Below are positions 54,858-63,819 of a stretch of 64,000 nucleotides of DNA, one piece after another. The number at the start of each line of letters is the position of its first letter. Within the stretch, counting starts at the first letter, position 1. The position numbers and the translations under genes were made by a program. This DNA is from Paracoccaceae bacterium (GTDB taxonomy: Bacteria; Pseudomonadota; Alphaproteobacteria; Rhodobacterales; Rhodobacteraceae): NCBI GenBank assembly GCA_022843025.1, contig JALHOL010000008.1, forward strand, positions 124,001 to 188,000. The letters are read 5' to 3'. The notes beneath the pieces are model-generated. The model saw nothing but the letters and a program-made list of their open reading frames with translations, was not told the DNA's origin and searched no databases.

Positions 54858-55435
54858 TCCGCATCGAACTGGGCCTTCCCGAATATCTGCGCCCGCAGGC
54901 CGCCGTCCTGTATTGGCAGGCCTTCGGCGGCAAGCTTGGCCGCGTGCTGGGGCCGGATGAACGGGCGCTGGCCTTCCTTGAACGCGTCATGCGCGCTGAC
55001 CATTGCCTGACGGCCTTTGACAGCAAAGGCAACCTTGTCGGGTTGGCGGGGTTCAAATCCGAACAGGGCAGCTTTGCCGGCGGGTCGGAGACCGACCTCC
55101 GCGCCATCTATGGCCCCGTCGGCGGGCGCTGGCGCGCGCAACTCCTGCGCCTTTTGGGGAATGAGGCGGACAACAGCCGATTTCTTCTGGATGGCCTGTG
55201 CGTCAGCGATGCGGTGCGCGGGCAGGGCGTCGGCACCCTGCTGCTTGAGGCCATCGTCGCGGAAGGCCGCGCCCGCGGATACAGCGCCGTGCGGCTGGAT
55301 GTGGTCGATACCAACGCCCGTGCGCGGGCCCTGTACGAACGCCGCGGTTTCGTTGTCGACCGGACAGAACCCATCGGTCCCCTGCGCCTGATCTTCGGTT
55401 TTCGCGCGGCACATTCCATGGTGCGCCCGATCTGA
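54854..55435 (+). CDS. GNAT-family N-acetyltransferase (193 aa)
   Basis: The acetyl-CoA-binding segment VRGQGVGTLLLEAIVAEGRARG near residue 118 and the terminal VRLDVVDTNARARALYERRGF identify the GNAT fold. The ATG at 54854 overlaps the mobB stop (ATGA), extending the mobA-mobB operon to a third gene. The substrate is unknown, and no link to molybdenum metabolism is established. Confidence 0.9.
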   Translation: MIRIELGLPEYLRPQAAVLYWQAFGGKLGRVLGPDERALAFLERVMRADHCLTAFDSKGNLVGLAGFKSEQGSFAGGSETDLRAIYGPVGGRWRAQLLRLLGNEADNSRFLLDGLCVSDAVRGQGVGTLLLEAIVAEGRARGYSAVRLDVVDTNARARALYERRGFVVDRTEPIGPLRLIFGFRAAHSMVRPI

Positions 55436-55613
55436 CCCCCGCCTTTTGGCGACGATCCTGCAACAGCGCGCCCGCCCATGGGGCCACCGTTTCAGTTTCC
55501 GGGTGAAATCCATCAAATTTTCTGCATATTTGCCGAGCCATTGAAAAACAGTGGCTATCGGCCCCCAGGGACGGGGTTTGTGACACACAACAAAAATTAG
55601 TGGGAACCGTGGA

Positions 55614-56024
55614 ATGCTGAATGAGTTCAAGACCTTTCTGCTGAGAGGCAACGTGATGGACCTCGCCGTAGGTATCATCATCGGTGCGGCCTTCACCGCC
55701 ATCGTGAACAGCCTTGTCGGGGATCTGATCAACCCGATCATCGGCCTGATCCTGGGCGGCATCAACTTTTCGGATATGTTCATCGATCTGTCCGGCACCA
55801 GCCCGGCATCGCTGGCAGCAGCAAAGGAATCCGGCGCAGCGGTCTTTGCCTATGGTGCTTTCGTCACCGCGCTGATCAACTTCGTCATCATCGGCTGGGT
55901 GGTGTTCGTGCTGGTCAAGGCGATGAACAAGCTGATGCCGAAAAAGGCAGAAGCCCCCGCCGCGCCTGCCGGCCCGAGCGAGCTGGATATCCTGATGGAA
56001 ATCCGCGACTCCCTGAAAAAGTAA
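55614..56024 (+). CDS. mscL: Large-conductance mechanosensitive channel
   Basis: MscL opens under membrane tension to release solutes during hypo-osmotic shock. The 136-residue protein has the N-terminal amphipathic helix [20 protein letters not shown], pore helix [17 protein letters not shown] and second helix [20 protein letters not shown], then a cytoplasmic helix. It has its own 178-base upstream region and ends at a strong terminator. Confidence 0.97.
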   Translation: MLNEFKTFLLRGNVMDLAVGIIIGAAFTAIVNSLVGDLINPIIGLILGGINFSDMFIDLSGTSPASLAAAKESGAAVFAYGAFVTALINFVIIGWVVFVLVKAMNKLMPKKAEAPAAPAGPSELDILMEIRDSLKK

Positions 56025-56042
56025 GTCAGGCGACAGACAGAC

Positions 56043-56073
56043 AAAGGCCGCGGGGAATACCCCCGCGGCCTTT
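56043..56073. terminator. Bidirectional intrinsic terminator between mscL and ald
   Basis: AAAGGCCGCGGGG and CCCCGCGGCCTTT are separated by a five-base loop, with A and T runs on the flanks. It ends both convergent transcripts. Confidence 0.92.
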
Positions 56074-56078
56074 TCCGT

Positions 56079-57197
56079 TCAGAGTGCCAGCGCCTCGGTC
56101 GGCGTGATCGTGGGCAGGCCTAGCGCCGCCCCCACCGCCGCATAGGTCAGCTTGCCCGCATGGGTGTTCAGCCCCGCCAGCAGATGCTTGTCCTCGGCGC
56201 AGGCGCGTTTCCATCCCTTGTCGGCCAGCGCCAGCAGGAAGGGCATCGTCGCATTGCCCAAGGCCAGCGTAGATGTCCGCGCCACTGCGCCGGGCATGTT
56301 GGCCACGCAGTAATGCATGATCCCGTCCACCTCATAGATCGGGTCCTGGTGGGTGGTGGCGCGGCTCGTCTCGAAACAGCCGCCCTGATCAATCGCCACA
56401 TCCACCAGCGCCGCGCCGGGTTTCAGCTCGGCCAGCTGCGCGCGCGAAATCAGCTTGGGCGCCGCCGCACCTGGGATCAGCACCGCGCCGATGATCATGT
56501 CGGCCTGCCGTGCCAGCTCGATCGTCGTGGCCGCATCGGCATAGCCGCATTTGAACTGCCCGCCGAACACATCATCCAGATAGCGCAACCGGTTCACCGA
56601 CCGGTCCAGAACGGTGACATCCGCCCCCATCCCCGCGCTGATCTTGGCGGCATGGGTACCCACCACCCCGCCCCCGATCACCAGCACCTTGGCAGGCAGC
56701 ACACCCGGCACCCCACCCATCAGCACGCCACGCCCGCCATTGGCCTTTTGCAGCGTCCAGGCGCCCACCTGCGGCGCAAGCCGCCCCGCCACCTCGGACA
56801 TCGGGGCCAGCAGCGGCAACCCGCCGCGATCATCGGTCACCGTTTCATAGGCAATCGCGGTCACGCCCGATGCAAGCAGGTCATGCGTCTGTGCCGGATC
56901 GGGGGCCAGATGCAGATAGGTGAACAGCACCTGCCCCGCGCGCAGCCGCGCCCGCTCTACCGCCTGCGGCTCTTTGACCTTCACGATCATTTCGGATTGG
57001 GCAAAGACCTCTTCCGCCGTTGCCGCGATCCGCGCCCCGGCGGCGATGTAATCCGCGTCCGTGAACCCTGCGCCCACCCCGGCCTGCGTCTCCACCAGCA
57101 CATCATGCCCATGCGCCACCGCCTCGCGCGCGGCATTGGGCGTCATCCCAACGCGGAATTCCTGCGGCTTGATCTCTTTCGGGCAACCAATCTTCAT
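56079..57197 (-). CDS. ald: Alanine dehydrogenase
   Basis: Ald reversibly deaminates L-alanine to pyruvate and ammonium with NAD. The 372-residue protein has MKIGCPKEIKPQEFRVGMTP at the N terminus, the catalytic lysine in MIVKVKEPQ near residue 73, and the NAD-binding VLVIGGGVVGTHAAKISAGMGADVTVLD near residue 170. A divergent Lrp-type regulator follows 158 bases away, the usual alanine-responsive arrangement. Confidence 0.96.
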   Translation of the reverse strand: MKIGCPKEIKPQEFRVGMTPNAAREAVAHGHDVLVETQAGVGAGFTDADYIAAGARIAATAEEVFAQSEMIVKVKEPQAVERARLRAGQVLFTYLHLAPDPAQTHDLLASGVTAIAYETVTDDRGGLPLLAPMSEVAGRLAPQVGAWTLQKANGGRGVLMGGVPGVLPAKVLVIGGGVVGTHAAKISAGMGADVTVLDRSVNRLRYLDDVFGGQFKCGYADAATTIELARQADMIIGAVLIPGAAAPKLISRAQLAELKPGAALVDVAIDQGGCFETSRATTHQDPIYEVDGIMHYCVANMPGAVARTSTLALGNATMPFLLALADKGWKRACAEDKHLLAGLNTHAGKLTYAAVGAALGLPTITPTEALAL

Positions 57198-57355
57198 CTT
57201 TCATCCTCCCTGTCGGGCCTGCCGCGACGGGCGGCCCGTTGTGAAAGAAGTGTTGATCACATCCGCCGCAAAAACTGTGATTTCTGGATGACCTGCGGCC
57301 AGCCGCGCGGTAGATTTCTGCGATCCATGCAGGTTTCGCGAAAGAATCCGCCACT

Positions 57356-57817
57356 ATGTCAGAACTCGACGCAACCGACCGCCGCATCCTGACCGTGTTG
57401 CAGAAGGAAGGCCGCATCACCAATGCCGAATTGTCGGAACGCGTGAACCTTTCGCCGTCGGCCTGCCATCGCCGCACCCAGCGGTTGGAGGAGGAAGGCT
57501 TCATCGCGGGCTACGTTGCCCTTCTTGATGCCCGCCGCCTGGGAAGGCCCACGACGGTTTTCGTGGAAATCACCCTGCAAGGTCAGGCTGACGAATTGCT
57601 GGACGCGTTCGAGCGTGAGGTGGCAAAGATCCCCGACATCCTCGAATGTCATCTGATGGCGGGGCAGGCGGATTACCTTATCAAGATCATGGCTGAAGAC
57701 ACCGAAGATTTCGCCCGCATCCACCGCCAATACCTGTCGCGCCTGCCGGGCGTGCGACAGATGCACTCGTCCTTCGCGCTGCGCACGGTGGTCAAGACAA
57801 CGGCGCTGGCGGTGTAG
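57356..57817 (+). CDS. Lrp/AsnC-family transcriptional regulator
   Basis: The 153-residue protein has an N-terminal winged HTH (LDATDRRILTVLQKEGRITNAELSERVNLS) and a C-terminal RAM ligand-binding domain (DILECHLMAGQADYLIKI). Its divergent position relative to ald makes it the probable alanine-responsive activator of ald (AldR-like). The ATG at 57356 is the family start. Its stop lies one base before hairpin array B. Confidence 0.93.
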   Translation: MSELDATDRRILTVLQKEGRITNAELSERVNLSPSACHRRTQRLEEEGFIAGYVALLDARRLGRPTTVFVEITLQGQADELLDAFEREVAKIPDILECHLMAGQADYLIKIMAEDTEDFARIHRQYLSRLPGVRQMHSSFALRTVVKTTALAV

Positions 57818-57818
57818 A

Positions 57819-57927
57819 GCGGAATTTGACGCAAATTCCGCGCCGAAATCTGACACAGATTTCGCACCCCAAGCGCGCGCCCCGAAATCTGCGTCAGATT
57901 TCGCTACGATTTCTGCGTCAGAAATCG
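57819..57927. repeat. Symmetric tandem hairpin array B (109 bp)
   Basis: B1 57819-57841 has arm GCGGAATTTG and loop ACG. B2 57844-57864 has arm CGAAATCTG and loop ACA. The centre 57865-57882 contains GCGCGCGC. B4 57883-57903 has arm CGAAATCTG and loop CGT. B5 57907-57927 has arm CGATTTCTG and loop CGT. The order of loop types, spacing and GC-rich centre copy array A. It follows the Lrp gene stop by one base and lies between convergent genes (Lrp gene and rpsU). The following 210 bases to the rpsU terminator are C-rich and empty. Confidence 0.92.
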
Positions 57928-58138
57928 CCCCCCGCCCGCCCGGTTAACCCCGCGCCAACCAATCCCTGCCACCGTCCACCGGCGTCTTCTACCCAGCCAC
58001 CAAATTCCTTAACAAAACCCGCCGCGCCCCCTAACCCACCGTTCGCTGCGTGCATACACTTTGCTGCACTGGCGGCTGCACGGGGTGCTGAACGCGCAAA
58101 ACGCGCCCCAATCCCCGCTAACCCGCTGATCCGACAAT

Positions 58139-58168
58139 GAAAAACCCCCGGCCTTGCGGACGGGGGTT
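58139..58168 (-). terminator. Intrinsic terminator of rpsU
   Basis: On the minus strand AACCCCCG and CGGGGGTT are separated by ten bases and followed by TTTTTCATT. It lies 50 bases after the rpsU stop. Confidence 0.88.
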
Positions 58169-58217
58169 GATCGGGCGGGGCCATCATACAGATGTTCCCC
58201 CAGTGTCGCTGAACGGC

Positions 58218-58424
58218 TTAGAGGCCGCCCTCACGCTGAAGCTTTTTACGGGCGAGTTTCCTCGCACGGCGAACGGCTTCGGCTTGCTCGCGCGCTTTTT
58301 TGACGGAGGGTTTCTCGAAATGCTGCTTGAGCTTCATTTCGCGGAACACGCCTTCGCGCTGGAGCTTTTTCTTGAGGGCCCGGAGGGCCTGTTCGACGTT
58401 ATTGTCGCGGACGCTGACCTGCAT
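58218..58424 (-). CDS. rpsU: 30S ribosomal protein S21
   Basis: S21 is a small basic protein needed for base pairing of mRNA with the 16S 3' end. The 68-residue alphaproteobacterial form begins [21 protein letters not shown] and ends in an arginine and lysine rich tail. The ATG at 58424 has AGGAAGG upstream. Confidence 0.97.
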   Translation of the reverse strand: MQVSVRDNNVEQALRALKKKLQREGVFREMKLKQHFEKPSVKKAREQAEAVRRARKLARKKLQREGGL

Positions 58425-58532
58425 GTGGTTGTCACCACCTTCCTAAGTTAGAGTTGCACTACAGTGTGCAGGCGCGCGCCCTATAACAAAGGAAACCGCC
58501 CCTGTCCACTGAGCGCCCTAAAGGAGACGACC

Positions 58533-59231
58533 ATGGAACCGCAGAACACCCCGGAAAACGCCAGCGATCTGGTGTTGGAGGCCGCTTTGCTGCACGTGCC
58601 CTTTGACGGCTGGTCGGAAACCACCCTGCGCGCGGCCATCGCCGATTCGGGCGTGGCCGAGGGGTTGGCCCGCGCCCTGTTCCCGCGCGGCGGCATTGAT
58701 CTGGCGGTTGCCTTCCACAAACGCGGCGACCAGCGGATGGCCGAAACCCTTGCCGCGACCGATCTGTCCCAGATGCGCTTTCGCGACCGCGTGACCTTTG
58801 CCGTCCGCACCCGGCTGGAAGGGATCGAGGATCGCGAACTTGTCCGCCGTGGCACCACCCTTTTCGCCCTGCCGCAACACGCGGCCGAGGGCGCAAAGCT
58901 GATCTGGGGCACCGCCGATGCAATCTGGAACGCGCTGGGCGACACCTCGCGCGATGTGAACTGGTACACGAAACGCGCCACGCTGTCGGCGGTCTACGGC
59001 TCCACCGTCCTGTATTGGCTGGGCGATGACAGCCTGGGTCACCAGGGCACCTGGGATTTTCTGGATCGCCGCATCGGCGATGTGATGCAGATCGAAACGA
59101 TCAAGGCCAAGGTCCGGGAAAACCCGCTGGGCAAAGCGCTGCTTGCAGGCCCCGCCAAGGTGATGGAGAAATGGCGCGCGCCGACAGTCCCCGATGATCT
59201 GCCCGGCCGGTTCAGGAACCCCTTCCGCTGA
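58533..59231 (+). CDS. COQ9-family protein (232 aa)
   Basis: COQ9 proteins bind lipids and assist the COQ7-type hydroxylase of ubiquinone synthesis. The helical HTH-like N-terminal part (VLEAALLHVPFDGWSETTLRAAIADSGV) and the C-terminal helix-rich TKRATLSAVYGSTVLYWLGDDS are characteristic. The ATG at 58533 follows AAGGAGA. It is followed by a quinone oxidoreductase gene, consistent with quinone metabolism. Confidence 0.92.
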   Translation: MEPQNTPENASDLVLEAALLHVPFDGWSETTLRAAIADSGVAEGLARALFPRGGIDLAVAFHKRGDQRMAETLAATDLSQMRFRDRVTFAVRTRLEGIEDRELVRRGTTLFALPQHAAEGAKLIWGTADAIWNALGDTSRDVNWYTKRATLSAVYGSTVLYWLGDDSLGHQGTWDFLDRRIGDVMQIETIKAKVRENPLGKALLAGPAKVMEKWRAPTVPDDLPGRFRNPFR

Positions 59232-59255
59232 GGCGGCCGACAGGAACAGACGCAT

Positions 59256-60245
59256 ATGGAACTTTCCCACACGATGCGCGCGATCGAGATCACCGAACCC
59301 GGCGGTCCCGATGTCCTGCAACCCTGCACCCGCCCGGTTCCGGTTCCGGGCCATGGCCAGATCATCATTCGCGTGGCCTATGCCGGGGTGAACCGCCCCG
59401 ACGCGCTGCAACGCGCCGGGTCCTATGCGCCCCCCGCCAACGCCTCGCCCCTGCCGGGGTTGGAGGCATCGGGAACCGTAGTGGAAATCGGCCCCGGCGT
59501 CACGCGCTGGTCCATCGGCGACAAGGTCTGCGCCCTGCTGCCGGGCGGCGGCTATGCCGAATACGTCGCCACGCAGGAAACCCATGCGCTGCCCATCCCC
59601 GACGGCCTGTCGATGAAAGAGGCCGCCTGCCTGCCGGAAACCTGCTTCACCGTCTGGTCCAATGTGGTGATGCGCGGCGGTCTGAAGGCGGGCGAGCGCT
59701 TCCTTGTTCATGGCGGATCATCCGGCATCGGCACCACCGCCATCCAGATCGCCAAAGCCTTGGGCGCCCGCGTCTTCACCACTGCCGGATCGGATGACAA
59801 ATGCGCCGCCTGCGAAGGGTTGGGGGCGGAAAAGGCGCTGAACTACCGCAGCGGCGATTTCGTCGCCATGATGCATGATGAGGGCGGCGCGCAGCTGATC
59901 CTTGATATGGTCGGCGGCAGCTACCTGCCCCGCAACGTCAAGGCGCTGGCAACAGAAGGGCGGCTGGTGCAGATCGCCTTTCTGCAAGGCCCCAAGATCG
60001 AGCTGAACTTCGCCGAGGTGATGATGCGCCGCCTGACCATCACCGGATCGACCCTGCGCCCGCAAAGCGACCTTGCCAAATCGCGGATTGCGGCCGAGGT
60101 CGAGGCGCATGTCTGGCCGATGATCGCTGCCGGAAAATTCCGCCCCGTGATGGACAGCGAATACGCGCTGAACGACGCCGCCGCCGCCCATGCCCGGATG
60201 GAAAGCAGCGGCCATGTGGGCAAGATCGTGCTGAAGGTCGAGTGA
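59256..60245 (+). CDS. NAD(P)H quinone oxidoreductase, PIG3 family (329 aa)
   Basis: This zinc-independent medium-chain reductase resembles TP53I3/PIG3 and bacterial QorA-like enzymes. Landmarks are MRAIEITEPGGPDVLQP, VAYAGVNRPDALQRAGSY, and the NADPH-binding VHGGSSGIGTTAIQIAK near residue 152. The ATG at 59256 follows AGGAAC; a start at the internal MRAIEI is also possible. It lies 24 bases after COQ9 in the same direction. Confidence 0.93.
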   Translation: MELSHTMRAIEITEPGGPDVLQPCTRPVPVPGHGQIIIRVAYAGVNRPDALQRAGSYAPPANASPLPGLEASGTVVEIGPGVTRWSIGDKVCALLPGGGYAEYVATQETHALPIPDGLSMKEAACLPETCFTVWSNVVMRGGLKAGERFLVHGGSSGIGTTAIQIAKALGARVFTTAGSDDKCAACEGLGAEKALNYRSGDFVAMMHDEGGAQLILDMVGGSYLPRNVKALATEGRLVQIAFLQGPKIELNFAEVMMRRLTITGSTLRPQSDLAKSRIAAEVEAHVWPMIAAGKFRPVMDSEYALNDAAAAHARMESSGHVGKIVLKVE

Positions 60246-60246
60246 T

Positions 60247-60702
60247 CTAGACCTCGTCCAGCGCGGCTTGCAGGATTGGCGGCAATTTGGCCACCGGCAT
60301 CCCGGTCAAGGTCTTGGCAAAGCTGCCCAGCAGGTGCAGCTTGCCCGGCCCCGACAGCGCATCCTGCCGCGCCAGTTCCGCCCGCACCGCGCCCAGAACC
60401 TGCGGCGGGGCGGCGATAAGGATGGGCCGCGTCCCGGCCACCTGTTTCAGATGCGCCACCAGATTTGCAGCCAATCGCGCGCCTGCGATGCGGTCAAGGT
60501 CGGGCTGTTCCATCGCGGACCGCTGGTCCTTGCCCATATCGTAAACCCGCCCCGGCCTGTCGCTATAGGGGGCCAGCGGTTCCGCTGCGATCCGCTCCAC
60601 CTCGGTCAGATGGGGGCGGTCCACTGTCCCGGTGTTTTCCAGGATGATGACGCGTTCCTCATCCATCACAACCGCCCATGTTCCCTTTGCCAGAAGTGCC
60701 AT
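60247..60702 (-). CDS. Host-attachment family protein (151 aa)
   Basis: The protein has the baeRF-like fold of the Host_attach family: WAVVMDEERVIILEN at the N terminus with a conserved acidic strand, DRPGRVYDMG, and LIAAPPQVLGAVRAEL near residue 100. The family is named from an Agrobacterium protein needed for plant attachment, but the fold is related to eRF1 domains. The ATG at 60702 follows AAAGGA. It converges with the preceding gene with one base between stop codons. Confidence 0.88.
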   Translation of the reverse strand: MALLAKGTWAVVMDEERVIILENTGTVDRPHLTEVERIAAEPLAPYSDRPGRVYDMGKDQRSAMEQPDLDRIAGARLAANLVAHLKQVAGTRPILIAAPPQVLGAVRAELARQDALSGPGKLHLLGSFAKTLTGMPVAKLPPILQAALDEV

Positions 60703-60781
60703 GTCATGTCCTTTCGCGGGTGAGTCCCTGCCTGACATCAGACACCTTCAGCCACGCCGCCGCCCTGATCTGGCGCAAGTT

Positions 60782-61429
60782 TCAGCGCACCGCCTCCATC
60801 GTCACGGTTCCCCTGCACACGCGCCCCACATCTGCATTGCAGCCCCGCAGGTCCAGATCGCGCGTCAGGCAGATGCGCACCTCCTGCACCATCCCGTCGC
60901 GGCAGGTCACCAGCACATCTTCGGACGACAGGCCGGGATTGGCCTCAAGGAACGCCTCTTCCACCACATCGGCGGGCAGGCGAATATCCTGCCGCAGTCG
61001 GGTGAACACCTCCGGCACGGTCACGCTTTGAAACGCCTCGCGCGCCGTGCGGAAATAGGCCGCCGCCGACAGGCCCGCGCACCGCCCGTGCTTCTTCCAT
61101 TGATAGAACGCCGCCCCCGCACCGCCGAACAGATCGGCTTGCTGCGCGGTCAGGCTGCGGGGCGGATCACGCTCCACCGTGCGGCAAAAGCTGGGCCAGC
61201 CCTCCTCATATTGGGGCCACAGCCCGTGCAGCACAAAGGGCGTCCCGCGCCCGGCATCGCATTGCGGATCGTCGCGCGCATCACCCTCCAGCGCGCACCA
61301 GTTGGCCGACCAGGACAGCGCCATCACGTAATAATCGAAATCTCCGGCACGTTCCCCTTCGGCCCGCGCCGGATAGGCCGGAAGAAGGCCGGTAAGCAGG
61401 GCCGTCAGGGCCAGAACAATCAAACGCAT
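60782..61429 (-). CDS. Ribonuclease T2 family protein, secreted (215 aa)
   Basis: A signal peptide (MRLIVLALTALLTGLLPAYPARA) precedes an RNase T2 domain. The two catalytic blocks are present: FVLHGLWPQYEEGWPSFC (CAS1) and QWKKHGRCA (CAS2), both with their histidines, and at least four cysteines for disulfides. It degrades RNA in the periplasm or outside the cell. The ATG at 61429 follows GGAAAG. RNase T2 is not common in this order as far as I know. Confidence 0.93.
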   Translation of the reverse strand: MRLIVLALTALLTGLLPAYPARAEGERAGDFDYYVMALSWSANWCALEGDARDDPQCDAGRGTPFVLHGLWPQYEEGWPSFCRTVERDPPRSLTAQQADLFGGAGAAFYQWKKHGRCAGLSAAAYFRTAREAFQSVTVPEVFTRLRQDIRLPADVVEEAFLEANPGLSSEDVLVTCRDGMVQEVRICLTRDLDLRGCNADVGRVCRGTVTMEAVR

Positions 61430-61553
61430 TTTTGCTTTCCTCTGTCGTCAAAACTCACTATATCCGCCCGTGAACTTCCCCGAAATCGCGGAATGGCGAC
61501 CCCGGTCGCAGCCGATTTCCCGGCCCGAGAGAGATATTGCAAGGAGCGATCCG

Positions 61554-62303
61554 ATGACAAAGCCGCTTATGGCCAAGGCCACCGCCGTCTGGCTTGTCGA
61601 CAACACCACGCTGTCCTTCAAGCAGATCGCAGATTTCTGCGACATGCACGAGTTGGAAGTGCAGGGCATCGCCGATGGCGATGTGGCCACCGGCGTGAAG
61701 GGGTTCGATCCCATCGCCAACAACCAGCTTGACGCGATCGAGATTGAACGCGGTCAGGCCGATCCGATGTATCGGTTGAAGCTGAAGCACAATCAGGCCG
61801 CGCAGGGCGAAGAAAAGCGCCGCGGCCCGCGCTACACCCCGCTGTCCAAACGTCAGGATCGTCCGGCGGCGATTCTGTGGCTGGTGAAATTCCACCCGGA
61901 ACTGTCGGATGGGGCCATCGGCAAACTGGTGGGCACCACGAAGCCCACGATCATGTCGATCCGTGACCGCAGCCATTGGAACATCAACAACATCACCCCG
62001 ATTGATCCGGTCGCGCTTGGCCTGTGCCGCCAGACCGAACTGGACGCCGCCGTTCAGGCCGCAGCCCGCAAGCGCGCCGCCGATGGCGTGGTGATGTCGG
62101 ATGACGAACGCCGCAAGCTCGTGTCGACCGAACAGTCGCTGGGTATGTCGACCGATGCCAAGGTGCCCACCGATATGGACGCCTTCACCCGGACCGAGCG
62201 TGAAGAAAAGCCTGCCGATTTCTCGGATGCGGAAAGCTTCTTCAACCTGCCGCAAACCGATGATGACGAGGATGACGAAGACGACGACGCACCGCGTCGC
62301 TGA
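61554..62303 (+). CDS. trcR: Cell-cycle transcriptional regulator TrcR (DUF1013)
   Basis: TrcR is an alphaproteobacterial DNA-binding regulator linked to the cell-cycle circuit. The 249-residue protein begins MTKPLMAKATAVWLVDNTTL with an HTH (LSFKQIADFCDMHELEVQGI) and a second conserved block GKLVGTTKPTIMSIRDRSHWN. It ends in a long acidic tail (DDDEDDEDDD). The ATG at 61554 follows AAGGAG. Confidence 0.93.
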   Translation: MTKPLMAKATAVWLVDNTTLSFKQIADFCDMHELEVQGIADGDVATGVKGFDPIANNQLDAIEIERGQADPMYRLKLKHNQAAQGEEKRRGPRYTPLSKRQDRPAAILWLVKFHPELSDGAIGKLVGTTKPTIMSIRDRSHWNINNITPIDPVALGLCRQTELDAAVQAAARKRAADGVVMSDDERRKLVSTEQSLGMSTDAKVPTDMDAFTRTEREEKPADFSDAESFFNLPQTDDDEDDEDDDAPRR

Positions 62304-62311
62304 TCCCGTCC

Positions 62312-62369
62312 AAAGCCGGGGCCTGCCGGTCGGGGCGCATCGCGCCCCATCCGGGTCAGGCCCCGCTTT
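62312..62369. terminator. Bidirectional terminator between trcR and recR
   Basis: A large stem has outer arms AAAGC(C)GGGGCCTG and CAGGCCCCGCTTT and an inner GGGGCG/CGCCCC hairpin. It lies between the convergent stop codons and can fold on both strands. Confidence 0.8.
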
Positions 62370-62372
62370 ACC

Positions 62373-62984
62373 CTAGAACGTCTTGCGCGCCCGCAGCGCG
62401 GCACCCAGCGTACCGTCGTCAAGATAATCCAGCTCGCCCCCGATGGGCACACCCTGCGCCAGCGAGGTGACCGCCACGCCCGACGGGGCCAGTGCATCGG
62501 CGATGTAATGCGCCGTCGTCTGCCCATCCACCGTGGCATTCAGCGCAAGGATCACCTCGCGGATGCCTTCGGCCTGGACGCGGGCGATCAGGTCCGGCAG
62601 GCGCAATTCCTCGGGCCCCACGGCATCGAGTGCGGACAGCGTCCCGCCCAGCACGTGATAGCGCCCTTTGAACACGCCAGACCGTTCCAGCGCCCAAAGA
62701 TCGGCCACATCCTCGACCACGCAAATCTCGCCCGTTGCGCGGCGGTCATCGCTGCAAATGCCGCAGACATCCGCCGTGCCGATATTGCCGCAAACCCGGC
62801 AATCACGGGCGGAAATCGCCACCTGCGCCATGGCCTGCGCCAGAGGGGCCATCAGCGCGCCGCGCCGCTTCAGCAGCACCAGCACAGCCCGTCGCGCCGA
62901 TCGGGGGCCAAGCCCCGGCAGCCGCGCCATCAATTCGATCAGCGCCTCGATCTCGCGCGGGCCATCGCCGCCGCCTGATGCCAT
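62373..62984 (-). CDS. recR: Recombination protein RecR
   Basis: RecR works with RecF and RecO to load RecA on gapped DNA. The 203-residue protein has the helix-hairpin-helix ([16 protein letters not shown]), a zinc finger with C-x2-C...C-x2-C ([17 protein letters not shown]) and the Toprim domain with [14 protein letters not shown]. It starts two bases after the ybaB stop and continues the dnaX-ybaB-recR order. Confidence 0.97.
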   Translation of the reverse strand: MASGGGDGPREIEALIELMARLPGLGPRSARRAVLVLLKRRGALMAPLAQAMAQVAISARDCRVCGNIGTADVCGICSDDRRATGEICVVEDVADLWALERSGVFKGRYHVLGGTLSALDAVGPEELRLPDLIARVQAEGIREVILALNATVDGQTTAHYIADALAPSGVAVTSLAQGVPIGGELDYLDDGTLGAALRARKTF

Positions 62985-62985
62985 G

Positions 62986-63339
62986 TCAGAACGGCAGTTT
63001 CATATCGGCGGGCAGACCCAGCGCCTCGGTCATGCGGCGCATCTCATCGGCCATCTTTTGCTGACCCTTGGCCTGCGCATCCTTGATGGCGGCGATGATC
63101 AGGTCTTCCACGACCTCTTTCTCCGATGCCACAAGGATCGATGGATCAATGTCCAGCCCCGTCACTTCGCCTTTGGCGGTGGCGCGCGCCTTCACCAGCC
63201 CGGCCCCGGCTTCGCCCATCACGATGGTGCTGGCCATTTCGGCCTGCATCTCGGCCATCTTCGTCTGCATGTCCTGCGCGGCCTTCATCATCTTGGCCAT
63301 ATCGCCAAGTCCACCCAGACCGCCCAATCCCTTTAGCAT
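62986..63339 (-). CDS. ybaB: YbaB/EbfC nucleoid-associated protein
   Basis: This is a small DNA-binding protein of the DnaX-YbaB-RecR neighbourhood. The 117-residue sequence has the helical [22 protein letters not shown] and the core [20 protein letters not shown]. The ATG at 63339 follows GGAGAGATGCG. It precedes recR by one base. Confidence 0.96.
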   Translation of the reverse strand: MLKGLGGLGGLGDMAKMMKAAQDMQTKMAEMQAEMASTIVMGEAGAGLVKARATAKGEVTGLDIDPSILVASEKEVVEDLIIAAIKDAQAKGQQKMADEMRRMTEALGLPADMKLPF

Positions 63340-63420
63340 CGCATCTCTCCTGCATCCCGCCTGCGCCGTTCAGTGATAGGGTGCGCCGCAGGCTGGGGCA
63401 AGTCCGCCTCCCCGCCCCGG

Positions 63421-63819
63421 TTACTTGGCCCGCCGCGCCTGAAACCCGCGCACCAGAACCACCGCCGCCGCCAAGACTAGCAGCACCACCGCCGGGATGG
63501 CCGATCCGATGCAGCCTTCCTCCATCGCGAGCGCGGCCATGTCGGACTGGCGGCTAATCACCAACAACCCCGCCAGCGCCAGCGCAGGCAGCGCCGCCAG
63601 CAGCGCCAGCCAGCGCCGGGGAAAGACCAGCGCCAACGCGATCAGCGCCACAAGGCCCAGCCCGACGGGCGAGGCAAGGATATAGAGCGTTTCCGCACCA
63701 CCTGTGACCGGCCCCTGATCAAGGGTCCAGCCGGGCCGGGTTTTATCGCAGACCTCGGCCCATGCCGTCTGCGGCACCAGCAGGGACAGCGCGATCAGCC
63801 GTCTTCGAAGGGATCCCAT
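63421..63819 (-). CDS. Putative exported/membrane protein (132 aa)
   Basis: The N terminus is signal-like (MGSLRRRLIALSLLVPQTAWA), followed by a cysteine and two or three helices (about residues 45-65, 69-88 and 106-126). No motif is recognised. The gene overlaps the dnaX 3' end by 25 bases in a different frame and lies between dnaX and ybaB, a position where those two are normally adjacent. A C-type disulfide between Cys24 and Cys102 is possible. Confidence 0.7.
   Translation of the reverse strand: MGSLRRRLIALSLLVPQTAWAEVCDKTRPGWTLDQGPVTGGAETLYILASPVGLGLVALIALALVFPRRWLALLAALPALALAGLLVISRQSDMAALAMEEGCIGSAIPAVVLLVLAAAVVLVRGFQARRAK

Noticed and set aside
46906-57927. CRISPR array as explanation for the tandem hairpins
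   Set aside because: There are no direct repeats with unique spacers and no cas genes; the units are inverted repeats with 2-3 nt gaps.
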